Shown in pieces: positions 50,845 through 63,900 of a stretch of DNA of 64,000 nt; the stretch's first letter is position 1; every line of letters starts with the position of its first letter. The notes below the pieces were generated by a model. The model ran no database searches. It saw only the letters and a program-made list of their open reading frames with translations, and had not been told where the DNA came from. The stretch spans positions 22,087,001 to 22,151,000 of the forward strand of contig OY756972.1 of assembly GCA_963580455.1 (NCBI GenBank), read 5' to 3'. Origin of the DNA: Euonymus europaeus. Taxonomy: Eukaryota > Streptophyta > Magnoliopsida > Celastrales > Celastraceae. The position numbers were made by a program, and so were the translations under genes.

Positions 50845-52779
50845 CGAATTCAGAACTCGGAGTCAACGGATATTCGTAAAACCGTTTAAGTAAAGAAACC
50901 ACATTTCGCGGCTAACTAGGTGAAACGAGACCTACTAGCCACAAGTTCTGAAATCAAAATCCGAAACGCCAGGATTGTAGAGCTCGAAAAGTAGTGTGAA
51001 ATCAAGCTAAAAATCACCGAATTCAGAACTCGGAGTCAACGGATATTCCTAAAACCGTTTACGTAAAGAAACCACATTCGCGGCTAAATAGGTGAAACGA
51101 CACCAACTAGCCACGAGTTCTGAAATCAAAATCCGAAACGCCATGATGGTAGAGCTCGAAAAGTAGTGTGTAATCAAGCTAAAAATCACCGAATTCTGAA
51201 CTCGGAGTACACGGATATTCATGAAACCGTTTACGTAAAGAAACCACATTTCGCGGCTAACTAGGTGAAACGAGACCTACTAGCCACGAGTTCAGAAATC
51301 AAAATCCGAAATTCCAGGATTGTAGAGCTCGAAAAGTAGTGTGAAATCAAGCTAAAAATCACCGAATTCAGAACTCGGAGTCAACCGATATTCATAAAAC
51401 CGTTTACGTAAAGAAACCACATTTCGCGGCAAACTAAGTGAAACGAGACCAACTAGCCACGAGTTCTGAAATCAAAATCCGAAACGCCAGGATCGTAGAG
51501 CTCGAAAATTAGTGTGAAATCAACCTAAAATCACCGAATTCAGAACTCGGAGTGAACGGATATTCATAAAACCGTTTACGTAAAGAAACCACATTTCGCG
51601 GCTAACTAGGTGAAACGAGACCTAATAGCCACGAGTTCTGAAATCAAAATCCGAAACACCAGGATTGTAGAGCTCGAAAAGTAGTGTGAAATCAAGCTAA
51701 AAATCACCGAATTCAGAACTCGGAGTCAACGGATATTCGTAAAACCGTTTAAGTAAAGAAACCACATTTCGCGGCTAACTAGGTGAAACGAGACCTACTA
51801 GCCACGAGTTCTGAAATCAAACTCCGAAACTCCAGGATTGTAGAGCTCGAAAAGTAGTGTGAAATCAAGCTAAAAATCACCGAATTCAGAACTCGGAGTC
51901 AACGGATATTCCTAAAACCGTTTACGTAAAGAAACCACATTTCGCGGCTAAATAGGTGAAACGACACCAACTAGCCACAAGTTCTGAAATCAAAATCCGA
52001 AACGCCATGATGGTAGAGCTCGAAAAGTAGTGTGTAATCAAGCTAAAAATCACCGAATTCAGAACTCGGAGTACACGGATATTCATGAAACCGTTTACGT
52101 AAAGAAACCACATTTCACGGCTAACAAGGTGAAACGAGACCTACTAGCCACGAGTTCTGAAATCAAAATCCGAAATTCCAGGATTGTAGAGCTCGAAAAG
52201 TAGTGTGAAATCAAGCTAAAAATCACCGAATTCAGAACTCGGAGTCAACCGATATTCATAAAACCGTTTACGTAAAGAAACCATATTTCGCGGCAAACTA
52301 AGTGAAACGAGACCAACTATCCACGAGTTCTGAAATCAAAATCCTAAACGCCAGGATCGTAGAGATCGAAAATTAGTGTGAAATCAACCTAAAAATCACC
52401 GAATTCAGAACTCGGAGTGAACGGATATTCATAAAACCGTTTACGTAAAGAAACCACATTTCGCGGCTAACTAGGTGAAACGAGACCAACTAGCCACGAG
52501 TTCTGAAATCAAAATCCGAAACGCCAGGATCGTCGAGCTCGAAAAGTAGTGTGAAATCAAGCTAAAAATCACCGAATTCAAAACTCGGAGTCAACGGATA
52601 TTCATAAAACCGTTTACGTAAAGAAACCACATTTTGCGGCTAACTAGGTGAAACGAGACCAACTAGCCACGAGTTCTGAAATCGAAATCCGCAATGCTAG
52701 GATTGTAGAGCTCGAAAAGTAGTGTGAAATTAAGCTAAAAATCACCGAATTCATAACTCAGAGTCAACGGATATTCATA
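50845..52779 (+). repeat. 5-monomer reiteration of the 8.3-kb block type
   Basis: The linked marks attcgtaaaacc, gaaacgacacc, gagtacacgg, aaattccagg and cggcaaactaagtg appear from 50845 and again from about 51710, 864 bp apart (five monomers less one lost base). Monomers at 51018-51189 and 51363-51534 are 172 bp (cattcgcgg near 51077; cctaaaatcacc near 51528). Minus-strand open frames of 66 and 63 codons at 51049-51249 and 51922-52113 are chance products of these marks. Confidence 0.87.
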
Positions 52780-54880
52780 AAACCGTTTACGTAAAGAAAC
52801 CACATTTCGCGGCTAACTAGGTGAAACGAGACCAACTAGCCACGAGTTCTGAAATCAAAATCCCAAACGCCAGGATCGTAGAGCTCGAAAAGTAGTGTGA
52901 AATCAAGCTAAAAATCACCGAATTCAGAACTCGGAGTCAACGGATATTCCTAAAACCGTTTACGTAAAGAAACCACATTTCGCGGCTAAATAGGTGAAAC
53001 GAGACCTACTAGCCACGAGTTCTAAAATCAAAATCCGAAAATCCAGGATTGTAGAGCTCGAAAAGTAGTGTGTAATCAAGCTAAAAATCACCGAATTCAG
53101 AACTCGGAGTCAAAGGATATTCATAAAACCGTTTACGTAAAGAAACCACATTTCGCGGCTAACTAGGTGAAACGAGACCTACTAGCCACGAGTTCTGAAA
53201 TCAAAATCCAAAATGCCAAGATTGTAGATCTCGAAAATTAGTGTGAAATCAAGCTAAAAATCACCGAATTCAGAACTCGGAGTCAATGGATATTCATAAA
53301 ACCGTTTATCTAAAGAAACCACATTTCGCGGCTAACTAAGTGAAACGAGACCTACTAGCCACGAGTTCTGAAATCGAAATCCGAAAAATCAGGATTGTAG
53401 AGCTCGAAAAGTAGTGTGAAATCAAGCTAAAAATCACCGAATTCAGAACTCGGAGTCAACGGATATTCATAAAACCGTTTACGTAAGGAAACCACATTTC
53501 GCGGCTAACTAGGTGAAACGAGACCAACTAGCCACGAGTTCTGAAATCAAAATCCGAAATGCCAGGATGGTGGAGCTCGAAAAGTAGTGTGTAATCAATG
53601 CTAAAAATCACCGAATTCAGAACTCGGAGTCAACGGATATTCATGAAACCGTTTACGTAAAGAAAACACATTTCGCGGCTAACTAGGTGAAACGAGACCT
53701 ACTAGCCACGAGTTCTGAAATCAAAATCCGAAATGCCAGGATTGTAGAGCTCGAAAAGTAGTGTGTAATCAAGCTAAAAATCACCGAATTCAGAACTCGG
53801 AGTCAACGGATATTCATAAAACCGTTTACGTAAAGAAACCACATTTCGCGGCTAACTAGGTGAAACGAGACCAACTAGCCACGAGTTCTCAAATCAAAAT
53901 CCGAAATGCCAGGATCGTAGAGCTCGAAAAGTAGTGTGAAATCAAGCTAAAAATCACCGAATTCAGAACTCGGAGTAAAACGGATATTCATAAAACCGTT
54001 TACGTAAAGAAACCATATTTCGCGGCTAACTAAGTGAAACGAGACCTACTAGCCACGTGTTCTGAAATCGAAATGCAAAAAACCAGGATTGCAGAGCTCG
54101 AAAAGTAGTGTGTAATCAAGCTAAAAATCACCGAATTCAGAACTCGGAGTCAACGGATATTCATAAAACCGTTTACGTAAAGAAACCACATTTCGCGGCT
54201 AACTAGGTGAAACGAGACCTACTAGCCACGAGTTCTGAAATCAAAATCCGAAACGCCAAGATTGTAGAGCTTGAAAAGTAGTGTGAAATCAAGCTAAAAA
54301 TCACCGAATTCAGAAATCGGAGTCAACGGATATTCATAAAACCGTTTACGTAAAGAAACCACATTTCGCGGCTAACTAGGTGAAACGAGACCTACTAGCC
54401 ACGAGTTCCGAAATCAAAATCCGACACGCCAAGATTGTAGAGCTCGAAAATTAGTGTGAAATCAAGCTTAAAATCACCGAATTCAGTACTCGGAGTCAAC
54501 GGATATTCATAAAACCGTTTACGTAAAGAAACCACATTTCGCGGCTAACTAGGTGAAACGAGACCTAATAGCCACGAGTTCTGAAATCAAAATCCGAAAC
54601 GCCAGGATTGTAGAGCTCGAAAAGTAGTGTGAAATCAAGCTAAAAATCACCGAATTCAGAACTCGGAGTCAACGGATATTCCTAAAACCGTTTACGTAAA
54701 GAAACCACATTTCGCGTCTAACTAGGTGAAACGAGACCTACTAGCCACGAGTTCTGAAATCAAAATCTGAAACGCCAGGATTGTAGAGCTCGAAAAGTAG
54801 TGTGAAATCAAGCTAAAAATCACCGAATTCAGAACTCGGAGTCAACGGATATTCCTAAAACCGTTTACGTAAAGAAACCA
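52780..54880 (+). repeat. 18-monomer-offset duplication, copy 1 (about 3114 bp)
   Basis: About 2.1 kb matches 55896-57993. The offset is 3116 bp at ggtggagctc (53570 and 56686) and 3113 bp at agcttgaaaag (54268 and 57381); the change is explained by an extra T here (tcaatgcta, monomer 53438-53611) and a two-base loss in the other copy. Other shared marks: gtagatctcg, tttatctaaag, gagtaaaacgg, cacgtgttctg, gaaatgcaaaaaacc, ccgacacgcc, cagtactcgg and tttcgcgtctaac. Confidence 0.92.
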
Positions 54881-55895
54881 CATTTCGCGGCTAAATGGGT
54901 GAAACGACACCAACTAGCCACAAGTTCTGAAATCAAAATCCGAAATGCCATGATGGTAGAGCTCGAAAAGTAGTGTGTAATCAAGCTAAAAATCACCGAA
55001 TTCAGAACTCGGAGTACACGGATATTCATGAAACCGTTTACGTAAAGAAACCACATTTCGTGGCTAACAAGGTGAAACGAGACCTACTAGCCACGAGTTC
55101 TGAAATCAAAATCCGAAATTCCAGGATTGTAGAGCTCGAAAAGTAGTGTGAAATCAAGCTAAAAATCACCGAATTCAGAACTCGGAGTCAACCGATATTC
55201 ATAAAACCGTTTACGTAAAGAAACCACATTTCGCGGCAAACTATGTGAAACGAGACCAACTAGCCACGAGTTCTGAAATCAAAATCCGAAACGCCAGGAT
55301 CGTAGAGCTCGAAAATTAGTGTGAAATCAACCTAAAAATCACCGAATTCAGAACTCGGAGTGAACGGATATTCATAAAACCGTTTACTTAAAGAAACCAC
55401 ATTTCGCGGCTAACTAGGTGAAACGAGACCAACTAGCCACGAGTTCTGAAATCAGAATCCGAAACGCCAGGATCGTAGAGCTCGAAAAGTAGTGTGAAAT
55501 CAAGCTAAAAATCACCGAATTCAGAACTCGGAGTCAACGGATATTCCTAAAACCGTTTACGTAAAGAAACCACATTTCGCGGCTAACTAGGTGAAACGAG
55601 ACCTACTAGCCACGAGTTCTGAAATCAAAATCCCAAACACCAGGATCGTAGAGCTCGAAAAGTAGTGTGAAATCAAGCTAAAAATCACCGAATTCAGAAC
55701 TCGGAGTCAACGGATATTCCTAAAACCGTTTACGTAAAGAAACCACATTTCGCGGCTAAATGGGTGAAACGACACCAACTAGCCACAAGTTCTGAAATCA
55801 AAATCCGAAATGCCATGATGGTAGAGCTCGAAAAGTAGTGTGTAATCAAGCTAAAAATCACCGAATTCAGAACTCGGAGTACACGGATATTCCTA
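54881..55895 (+). repeat. 5-monomer step with gaaacgacacc monomers
   Basis: The attcctaaaacc, aaatgggtgaaacgacacc, gagtacacgg series occurs at about 54850-55060 and again at about 55715-55920, 865 bp apart (exactly five monomers). Minus-strand open frames at 54865-55056 and 55730-55951 lie in these copies and have no gene features. Confidence 0.85.
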
Positions 55896-57993
55896 AAACC
55901 GTTTACGTAAAGAAACCACATTTCGCGGCTAACTAGGTGAAACGAGACCAACTAGCCACGAGTTCTGAAATCAAAATCCCAAACACCAGGATCGTAGAGC
56001 TCGAAAAGTAGTGTGAAATCAAGCTAAAAATCACCGAATTCAGAACTCGGAGTCAACGGATATTCCTAAAACCGTTTACGTAAAGAAACCACATTTCGCG
56101 GCTAAATAGGTGAAACGAGACCTACTAGCCACGAGTTCTAAAATCAAAATCCGAAAATCCAAGATTGTAGAGCTCGAAAAGTAGTGTGTAATCAAGCTAA
56201 AAATCACCGAATTCAGAACTCGGAGTCAACGGATATTCATAAAACCGTTTACGTAAAGAAACCACATTTCGCGGCTAACTAGGTGAAACGAGACCTACTA
56301 GCCACGAGTTCTGAAATCAAAATCCGAAATGCCAAGATTGTAGATCTCGAAAATTAGTGTGAAATCAAGCTAAAAATCACCGAATTCAGAACTCGGAGTC
56401 AATGGATATTCATAAAACCGTTTATCTAAAGAAACCACATTTCGCGGCTAACTAGGTGAAACGAGACCTACTAGCCACGAGTTCTGAAATCGAAATCCGA
56501 AAAGTCAGGATTGTAGAGCTCGAAAAGTAGTGTGAAATCAAGCTAAAAATCACCGAATTCAGAACTCGGAGTCAACGGATATTCATAAAACCGTTTACGT
56601 AAAGAAACCACATTTCGCGGCTAACTAGGTGAAACGAGACCAACTAGCCACGAGTTCTGAAATCAAAATCCGAAATGCCAGGATGGTGGAGCTCGAAAAG
56701 TAGTGTGTAATCAAGCTAAAAATCACCGAATTCAGAACTCGGAGTCAACGGATATTCATGAAACCGTTTACGTAAAGAAAACACATTTCGCGGCTAACTA
56801 GGTGAAACGAGACCTACTAGCCACGAGTTCTGAAATCAAAATCCGAAATGCCAGGATTGTAGAGCTCGAAAAGTAGTGTGTAATCAAGCTAAAAATCACC
56901 GAATTCAGAACTCTGAGTCAACGAATATTCATAAAACCGTTTACGTAAAGAAACCACATTTCGCGGCTAACTAGGTGAAACGAGACCAACTAGCCACGAG
57001 TTCTCAAATCAAAATCCGAAATGCCAGGATCGTAGAGCTCGAAAAGTAGTGTGAAATCAAGCTAAAAATCACCGAATTCAGAACTCGGAGTAAAACGGAT
57101 ATTCATAAAACCGTTTACGTAAAGAAACCATATTTCGCGGCTAACTAAGTGAAACGAGACCTACTAGCCACGTGTTCTGAAATCGAAATGCAAAAAACCA
57201 GGATTGCAGAGCTCGAAAAGTAGTGTAATCAAGCTAAAAATCACCGAATTCAGAACTCGGAGTCAACGGATATTCATAAAACCGTTTACGTAAAGAAACC
57301 ACATTTCGCGGCTAACTAGGTGAAACGAGACCTACTAGCCACGAGTTCTGAAATCAAAATCCGAAACGCCAAGATTGTAGAGCTTGAAAAGTAGTGTGAA
57401 ATCAAGCTAAAAATCACCGAATTCAGAAATCGGAGTCAACGGATATTCATAAAACCGTTTACGTAAAGAAACCACATTTCGCGGCTAACTAGGTGAAACG
57501 AGACCTACTAGCCACGAGTTCCGAAATCAAAATCCGACACGCCAAGATTGTAGAGCTCGAAAATTAGTGTGAAATCAAGCTTAAAATCACCGAATTCAGT
57601 ACTCGGAGTCAACGGATATTCATAAAACCGTTTACGTAAAGAAACCACATTTCGCGGCTAACTAGGTGAAACGAGACCTAATAGCCACGAGTTCTGAAAT
57701 CAAAATCCGAAACACCAGGATCGTAGAGCTCGAAAAGTAGTGTGAAATCAAGCTAAAAATCACCGAATTCAGAACTCGGAGTCAACGGATATTCCTAAAA
57801 CCGTTTACGTAAAGAAACCACATTTCGCGTCTAACTTGGTGAAACGAGACCTACTAGCCACGAGTTCTGAAATCAAAATCTGAAATGCCAGGATTGTAGA
57901 GCTCGAAAAGTAGTGTGAAATCAAGCTAAAAATCACCGAATTCAGAACTCGGAGTCAACGGATATTCCTAAAACCGTTTACGTAAAGAAACCA
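55896..57993 (+). repeat. 18-monomer-offset duplication, copy 2
   Basis: Second copy of 52780-54880. The monomer at 57073-57244 has both the inserted base of gagtaaaacgg and a two-base loss (gtagtgtaatc near 57226). Private changes include ctctgagtcaacgaat near 56912. Confidence 0.92.
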
Positions 57994-60900
57994 CATTTCG
58001 CGGCTAACTAGGTGAAACGAGACCAACTAGCCACGAGTTCTGAAATCAAAATCCGAAACGCCAGGATCGTAGAGCTCGAAAAGTAGTGTGAAATCAAGCT
58101 AAAAATCACCGAATTCAGAACTCGGAGTCAACGGATATTCCTAAAACCGTTTATGTAAAGAAACCACATTTCGCGGCTAACTAGGTGAAACGAGACCAAC
58201 TAGCCACGAGTTCTGAAATCAAAATCCGAAAAGCCAGGATGGTAGAGCTCGAAAAGTAGTGTGTAATCAAGCTAAAAATCACCGAATTCAGAACTCGGAG
58301 TCAACGGATATTCATGAAACCGTTTACGTAAAGAAACCACATTTCGCGGCTAACTAGGTGAAACGAGACCTACTAGCCACGAGTTCTGAAATCAAAATCC
58401 GAAACGCCAGAATTGTAGAGCTCGAAAAGTAGTGTGAAATCAAGCTAAAAATCACCGAATTCAGAACTCAGAGTCAACGGATATTCATAAAACCGTTTAC
58501 GTAAAGAAACCACATTTCGCGGCTAACTAGGTGGAACGAGACCTACATGCCACGAGTTCTGAAATAAAAATCCGAAACGCTAGGATTGTAGAGCTCAAAA
58601 AGTAGTGTGAAATCAAGCTAAAAATCACCGAATTCAGAAGTCGGAGTCAACGGATATTCATAAAACCGTTCACGTAAAGAAACCACATTTCGCGGCTAAC
58701 TAGGTGAAACGAGACCAACTAGCCACGAGTTCTGAAATCAAAATCCGAAACGCCAGGATCGTAGAGCTCGAAAAGTAGTGTGAAATCAAGCTAAAAATCA
58801 CCGAATTCAGAACTCGGAGTAAAACGGATATTCATAAAATCGTTTACGTAAAGAAACCACATTTCGCGGCTAACTAGGTGAAACGAGACCTACTAGCCAT
58901 GAGTTCTGAAATCAAAATTCAAAAAACCAGGATTGTAGAGCTCGAAAAGTAGTGTGTAATCAAGCTAAAAATCACCGAATTCAGAACTCGGAGTCAACGG
59001 ATATTCATAAAACCGTTTACGTAAAGAAACCACATTTCGCGGCTAACTAGGTGAAACGAGACCTAGTAGCCACGAGTTCTGAAATCAAAATCCGAAACCC
59101 CAACATTGTAGAGCTCGAAAAGTAGTGTGAAATCAAGATAAAAATCACCGAATTCAGAACTCGGAGTCAACGGATATTCATAAAACCGTTTACGTAAAGA
59201 AACCACATTTCGCGGCTAACTGGGTGAAACGAGACCTACTAGCCACGAGTTCTGAAATAAAAATCCGACACGCCAAGATTGTAGAGCTCGAAAATTAGTG
59301 TGAAATCAAGCTAAAAATCACCGAATTCAGTACTCGGAGTCAACGGATATTCATAAAACCGTTTACGTAAAGAAACCACATTTCGCGGCTAACTAGGTGA
59401 AACGAGACCTAATAGCCACGAGTTCTGAAATCAAAATCCAAAACGCCAGGATTGTAGAGCTCGAAAAGTAGTGTGAAATCAAGCTAAAAATCACCGAATT
59501 CAGAACTCGGAGTCAACGGATATTCTTAAAACCGTTTACGTAAAGAAACCACATTTTGCGGCTAACTAGGAGAAACGAGACCTACTAGCCACGAGTTCTG
59601 AAATCAAAATCTGAAAATCCAGGATTGTAGAGCTCGAAAAGTAGTGTGAAATCAAGCTAAAAATCACCGAATTCAGAACTCGGAGTCAACGGGTATTCCT
59701 AAAACCGTTTACGTAAAGAAACCACATTTCGCGGCTAAATAGGTGGAACGAGACCTACAAGCCACGAGTTCTGAAATAAAAATCCGAAAAGCTAGGATTG
59801 TAGAGCTTAAAAAGTAGTGTGAAATCAAGCTAAAAATCACCGAATTCAGAACTCGTAGTCAACGGATATTCATAAAACCGTTTACGTAAAGAAACCACAT
59901 TTCGCGGCTAACTAGGTGAAACGAGACCTACTAGCCACGAGTTCTGAAATCGAAATCCGAAAACCCAGGATTGTAGAGCTCGAAAAGTAGTGTGAAATCA
60001 AGCTAAAAATCACCCAATTCAGAACTCGGAGTCAACGGTTATTCATAAAACCGTTTACGTAAAGAAACCACATTTCGCGGCTAACTAGGTGGAACGAGAC
60101 CTACAAGCCACGAGTTCTGAAATAAAAATCCGAAACGCTAGGATTGTAGAGCTCAAAAAGTAGTGTGAAATCAAGCTAAAAATCACCGAATTCAGAACTC
60201 AGAGTCAACGGATATTCATAAAACCGTTTACGTAAAGAAACCACATTTCGCGGCTAACTAGGTGAAACGAGACCAACTAGCCACGAGTTCTGAAATCAAA
60301 ATCCGAAACGCCAGGATCGTAGAGCTCGAAAAGTAGTGTGAAATCAAGCTAAAAATCACCGAATTCAGAACTCGGAGTAAAACGGATATTCATAAAATCG
60401 TTTACGTAAAGAAACCACATTTCGCGGCTAACTAGGTGAAACGAGACCTACTAGCCACGAGTTCTGAAATCGAAATGCAAAAAACCAGGATTGTAGAGCT
60501 CGAAAAGTAGTGTGTAATCAAGCAAAAAATCACCGAATTCAGTACTCGGAGTCAACGGATATTCATAAAACCGTTTACGTAAAGAAACCACATTTCGCGG
60601 CTAACTAGGTGAAACGAGACCTAGTAGCCACGAGTTCTGAAATCAAAATCCGAAACCCCCACATTGTAGAGCTCGAAAAGTAGTGTGAAATCAAGATAAA
60701 AATCACCGAATTCAGAACTCAGAGTCAACGGATATTCATAAAACCGTTTACGTAAAGAAACCACATTTCGCGGCTAACTAGGTGAAATAAGACCTACTAC
60801 CCACGAGTTCTGAAATAAAAATCCGACAAGCCAAGATTGTAGAGCTCGAAAATTAGTGTGAAATCAAGCTAAAAATCACCGAATTCAGTACTCGGAGTCA

Positions 60901-63900
60901 ACGGATATTCATAAAACCGTTTACGTAAAGAAACCACATTTCGCGGCTAACTAGATGAAACGAGATCTAATAGCCACGAGTTCTGAAATCAAAATCCGAA
61001 ACGCCAGGATTGTAGAGCTCGAAAAGTAGTGTGAAATCAAGCTAAAAATCACTGAATTCAGAACTCGGAGTCAACGGATATTCATAAAACCGTTTACGTA
61101 AAGAAACCACATTTCGCGGCTAACTAGGTGAAACGAGACCTACTAGCCACGAGTTCTGAAATCAAAATCCGAAAAGTCAGGATTGTAGAGCTCGAAAAGT
61201 AGTGTGAAATCAAGCTAAAAATCACCGAATTCAGAACTCGGAGTCAACGGATATTCATAAAACCGTTTACGTAAAGAAACCACATTTCGCGGCTAACTAG
61301 ATGAAACGAGATCTAATAGCCACGAGTTCTGAAATCAAAATCCGAAATGCCAGGATTGTAGAGCTCAAAAAGTAGTGTGAAATCAAGCTAAAAATCACCG
61401 AATTCAGAACTCAGAGTCAAAGGATATTCATAAAACCGTTTACGTAAAGAAACCACATTTCGCAGCTAACTAGGTTAAACGAGACCTAATAGCCACGAGT
61501 TCTGAAATCAAAATCCGAAACCCCAGGATCGTAGAGCTCGAAAAGTAGTGTGAAATCAAGCTAAAAATCACCGAAGTCAGAACTCGGAGTCAACGGATAT
61601 TCCTAAAACCGTTTACGTAAAGAAACCACATTTCGCGGCTAACTAGGTGAAACGAGACCTAATAGCCACGAGTTCTGAAATCAAAATCCGAAACGCCAGG
61701 ATCGTAGAGCTCGAAAAGTAGTGTGAAATCAAGCTAAAAATCACCGAAGTCAGAACTCGGAGTCAACGGATATTCCTAAAACCGTTTACGTAAAGAAACC
61801 ACATTTCGCGGCTAACTAGGTGAAACGAGACCAACTAGCCACGAGTTCTGAAATAAAAATCCGAAACGCCAGGATTGTAGAGCTCGAAAAGTAGTGTGAA
61901 ATCAAGCTAAAAATCACCGAATTCAGAACTCGGAGTCAACGGATATTCATAAAACCGTTCACGTAAAGAAACCACATTTCGCGGCTAACTAGGTGAAACG
62001 AGACCAACTAGCCACGAGTTCTGAAATCAAAATCCGAAACTCCATAATCGTAGAGCTCGAAAAGTAGTGTGAAATCAAGCTAAAAATCACCGAATTCAGA
62101 ACTCGGAGTCAACGGATATTCATAAAACCGTTTACGTAAAGAAACCACATTTCGCGGCTAACTAGGTGAAACGAGACCAACTAGCCACGAGTTCTGAAAT
62201 CAAAATCCGAAATGCCAGGATCGTAGAGCTCGAAAATTAGTGTGAAATCAAGCTAAAAATCGCCGAATTCAGAACTCGGAGTCAACGGATATTCAAAAAA
62301 CCGTTTAAGTAAAGAAACCACATTTCGCGGCTAACTAGGTGAAACGAGACCTACTAGCCACGAGTTCTGAAATCGAAATCCGAAAAATTAGGATTGTAGA
62401 GCTCGAAAAGTAGTGTGTAATCAAGCTAAAAATCACCGAATTCAGAACTCGGAGTCAACGGATATTCATAAAACCGTTTACGTAAAGAAACCACATTTCG
62501 CGGCTAACTAGGTGAAACGAGACCAACTAGCCACGAGTTCTGAAATCAAAATCCGAAACGCCAGGATGGTAGAGCTCGAAAAGTAGTGTGTAATCAAGCT
62601 AAAAATAACCGAATTCAGAACTCGGAGTCAACGGATATTCATGAAACCGTTTACGTAAAGAAACCACATTTCGCGGCTAACTAGGTGAAACGAGACCTAC
62701 TAGCCACGAGTTCTGAAATCAAAATCCAAAATGCCAGGATTGTAGAGCTCGAAAAGTAGTGTGAAATCAAGCTAAAAATCACCGAATTCAGAACTCGGAG
62801 TCAACGGATATTCCTAAAACCGTTTACGTAAAGAAACCACATTTCGCGGCTAACTAGGTGAAACGAGACCAACTAGCCACGATTTCTGAAATAAAAATCC
62901 GAAACGCCAGGACGGTAGAGCTTGAAAAGTAGTGTGTAATCAAGCTAAAAATAACCGAATTCAGAACTCGGAGTCAACGGATATTCATGAAACCGTTTAC
63001 GTAAAGAAACCACATTTCGCGGCTAACTAGGTGAAACGAGACCTACTAGCCACGAGTTCTGAAATCAAAATCCGAAATGCCAGGATTGTAGAGCTCGAAA
63101 AGTAGTGTGAAATCAAGCTAAAAATCACCGAATTCAGAACTCAGAGTCAAAGGATATTCATAAAACCGTTTACGTAAAGAAACCACATTTCGCAGCTAAC
63201 TAGGTGAAACGAGACCTAATAGCCACGAGTTCTGAAATCAAAATCCGAAACGCCAGGATCGTAGAGCTCGAAAAGTAGTGTGAAATCAAGCTAAAAATCA
63301 CCGAAGTCAGAACTCGGAGTCAACGGATATTCCTAAAACCGTTTACGTAAAGAAACCACATTTCGCGGCTAACTAGGTGAAACGAGACCAACTAGCCACG
63401 AGTTCTGAAATCAAAATCCGAAACGCCAGGATCGTAGAGCTCGAAAAGTAGTGTGAAATCAAGCTAAAAATCACCGAAGTCAGAACTCGGAGTCAACGGA
63501 TATTCCTAAAACCGTTTACGTAAAGAAACCACATTTCGCGGCTAACTAGGTGAAACGGGACCTAATAGCCACGAGTTCTGAAATAAAAATCCGAAACGCT
63601 AGGATTGTAGAGCTTAAAAAGTAGTGTGAAATCAAGCTAAAAATCACCAAATTCAGAACTCGGAGTCAACGGATATTCATAAAACCGTTTACGTAAAGAA
63701 ACCACATTTCGCGGCTAACTAGGTGAAACGAGACCAACTAGCCACGAGTTCTGAAATCAAAATCCGAAATGCCAGGATGGTAGAGCTCGAAAAGTAGTGT
63801 GTAATCAAGCTAAAAATAACCGAATTCAGAACTCGGAGTCAACGGATATTCCTAAAACCGTTTACGTAAAGAAACCACATTTCGCGGCTAACTAGGTGAA

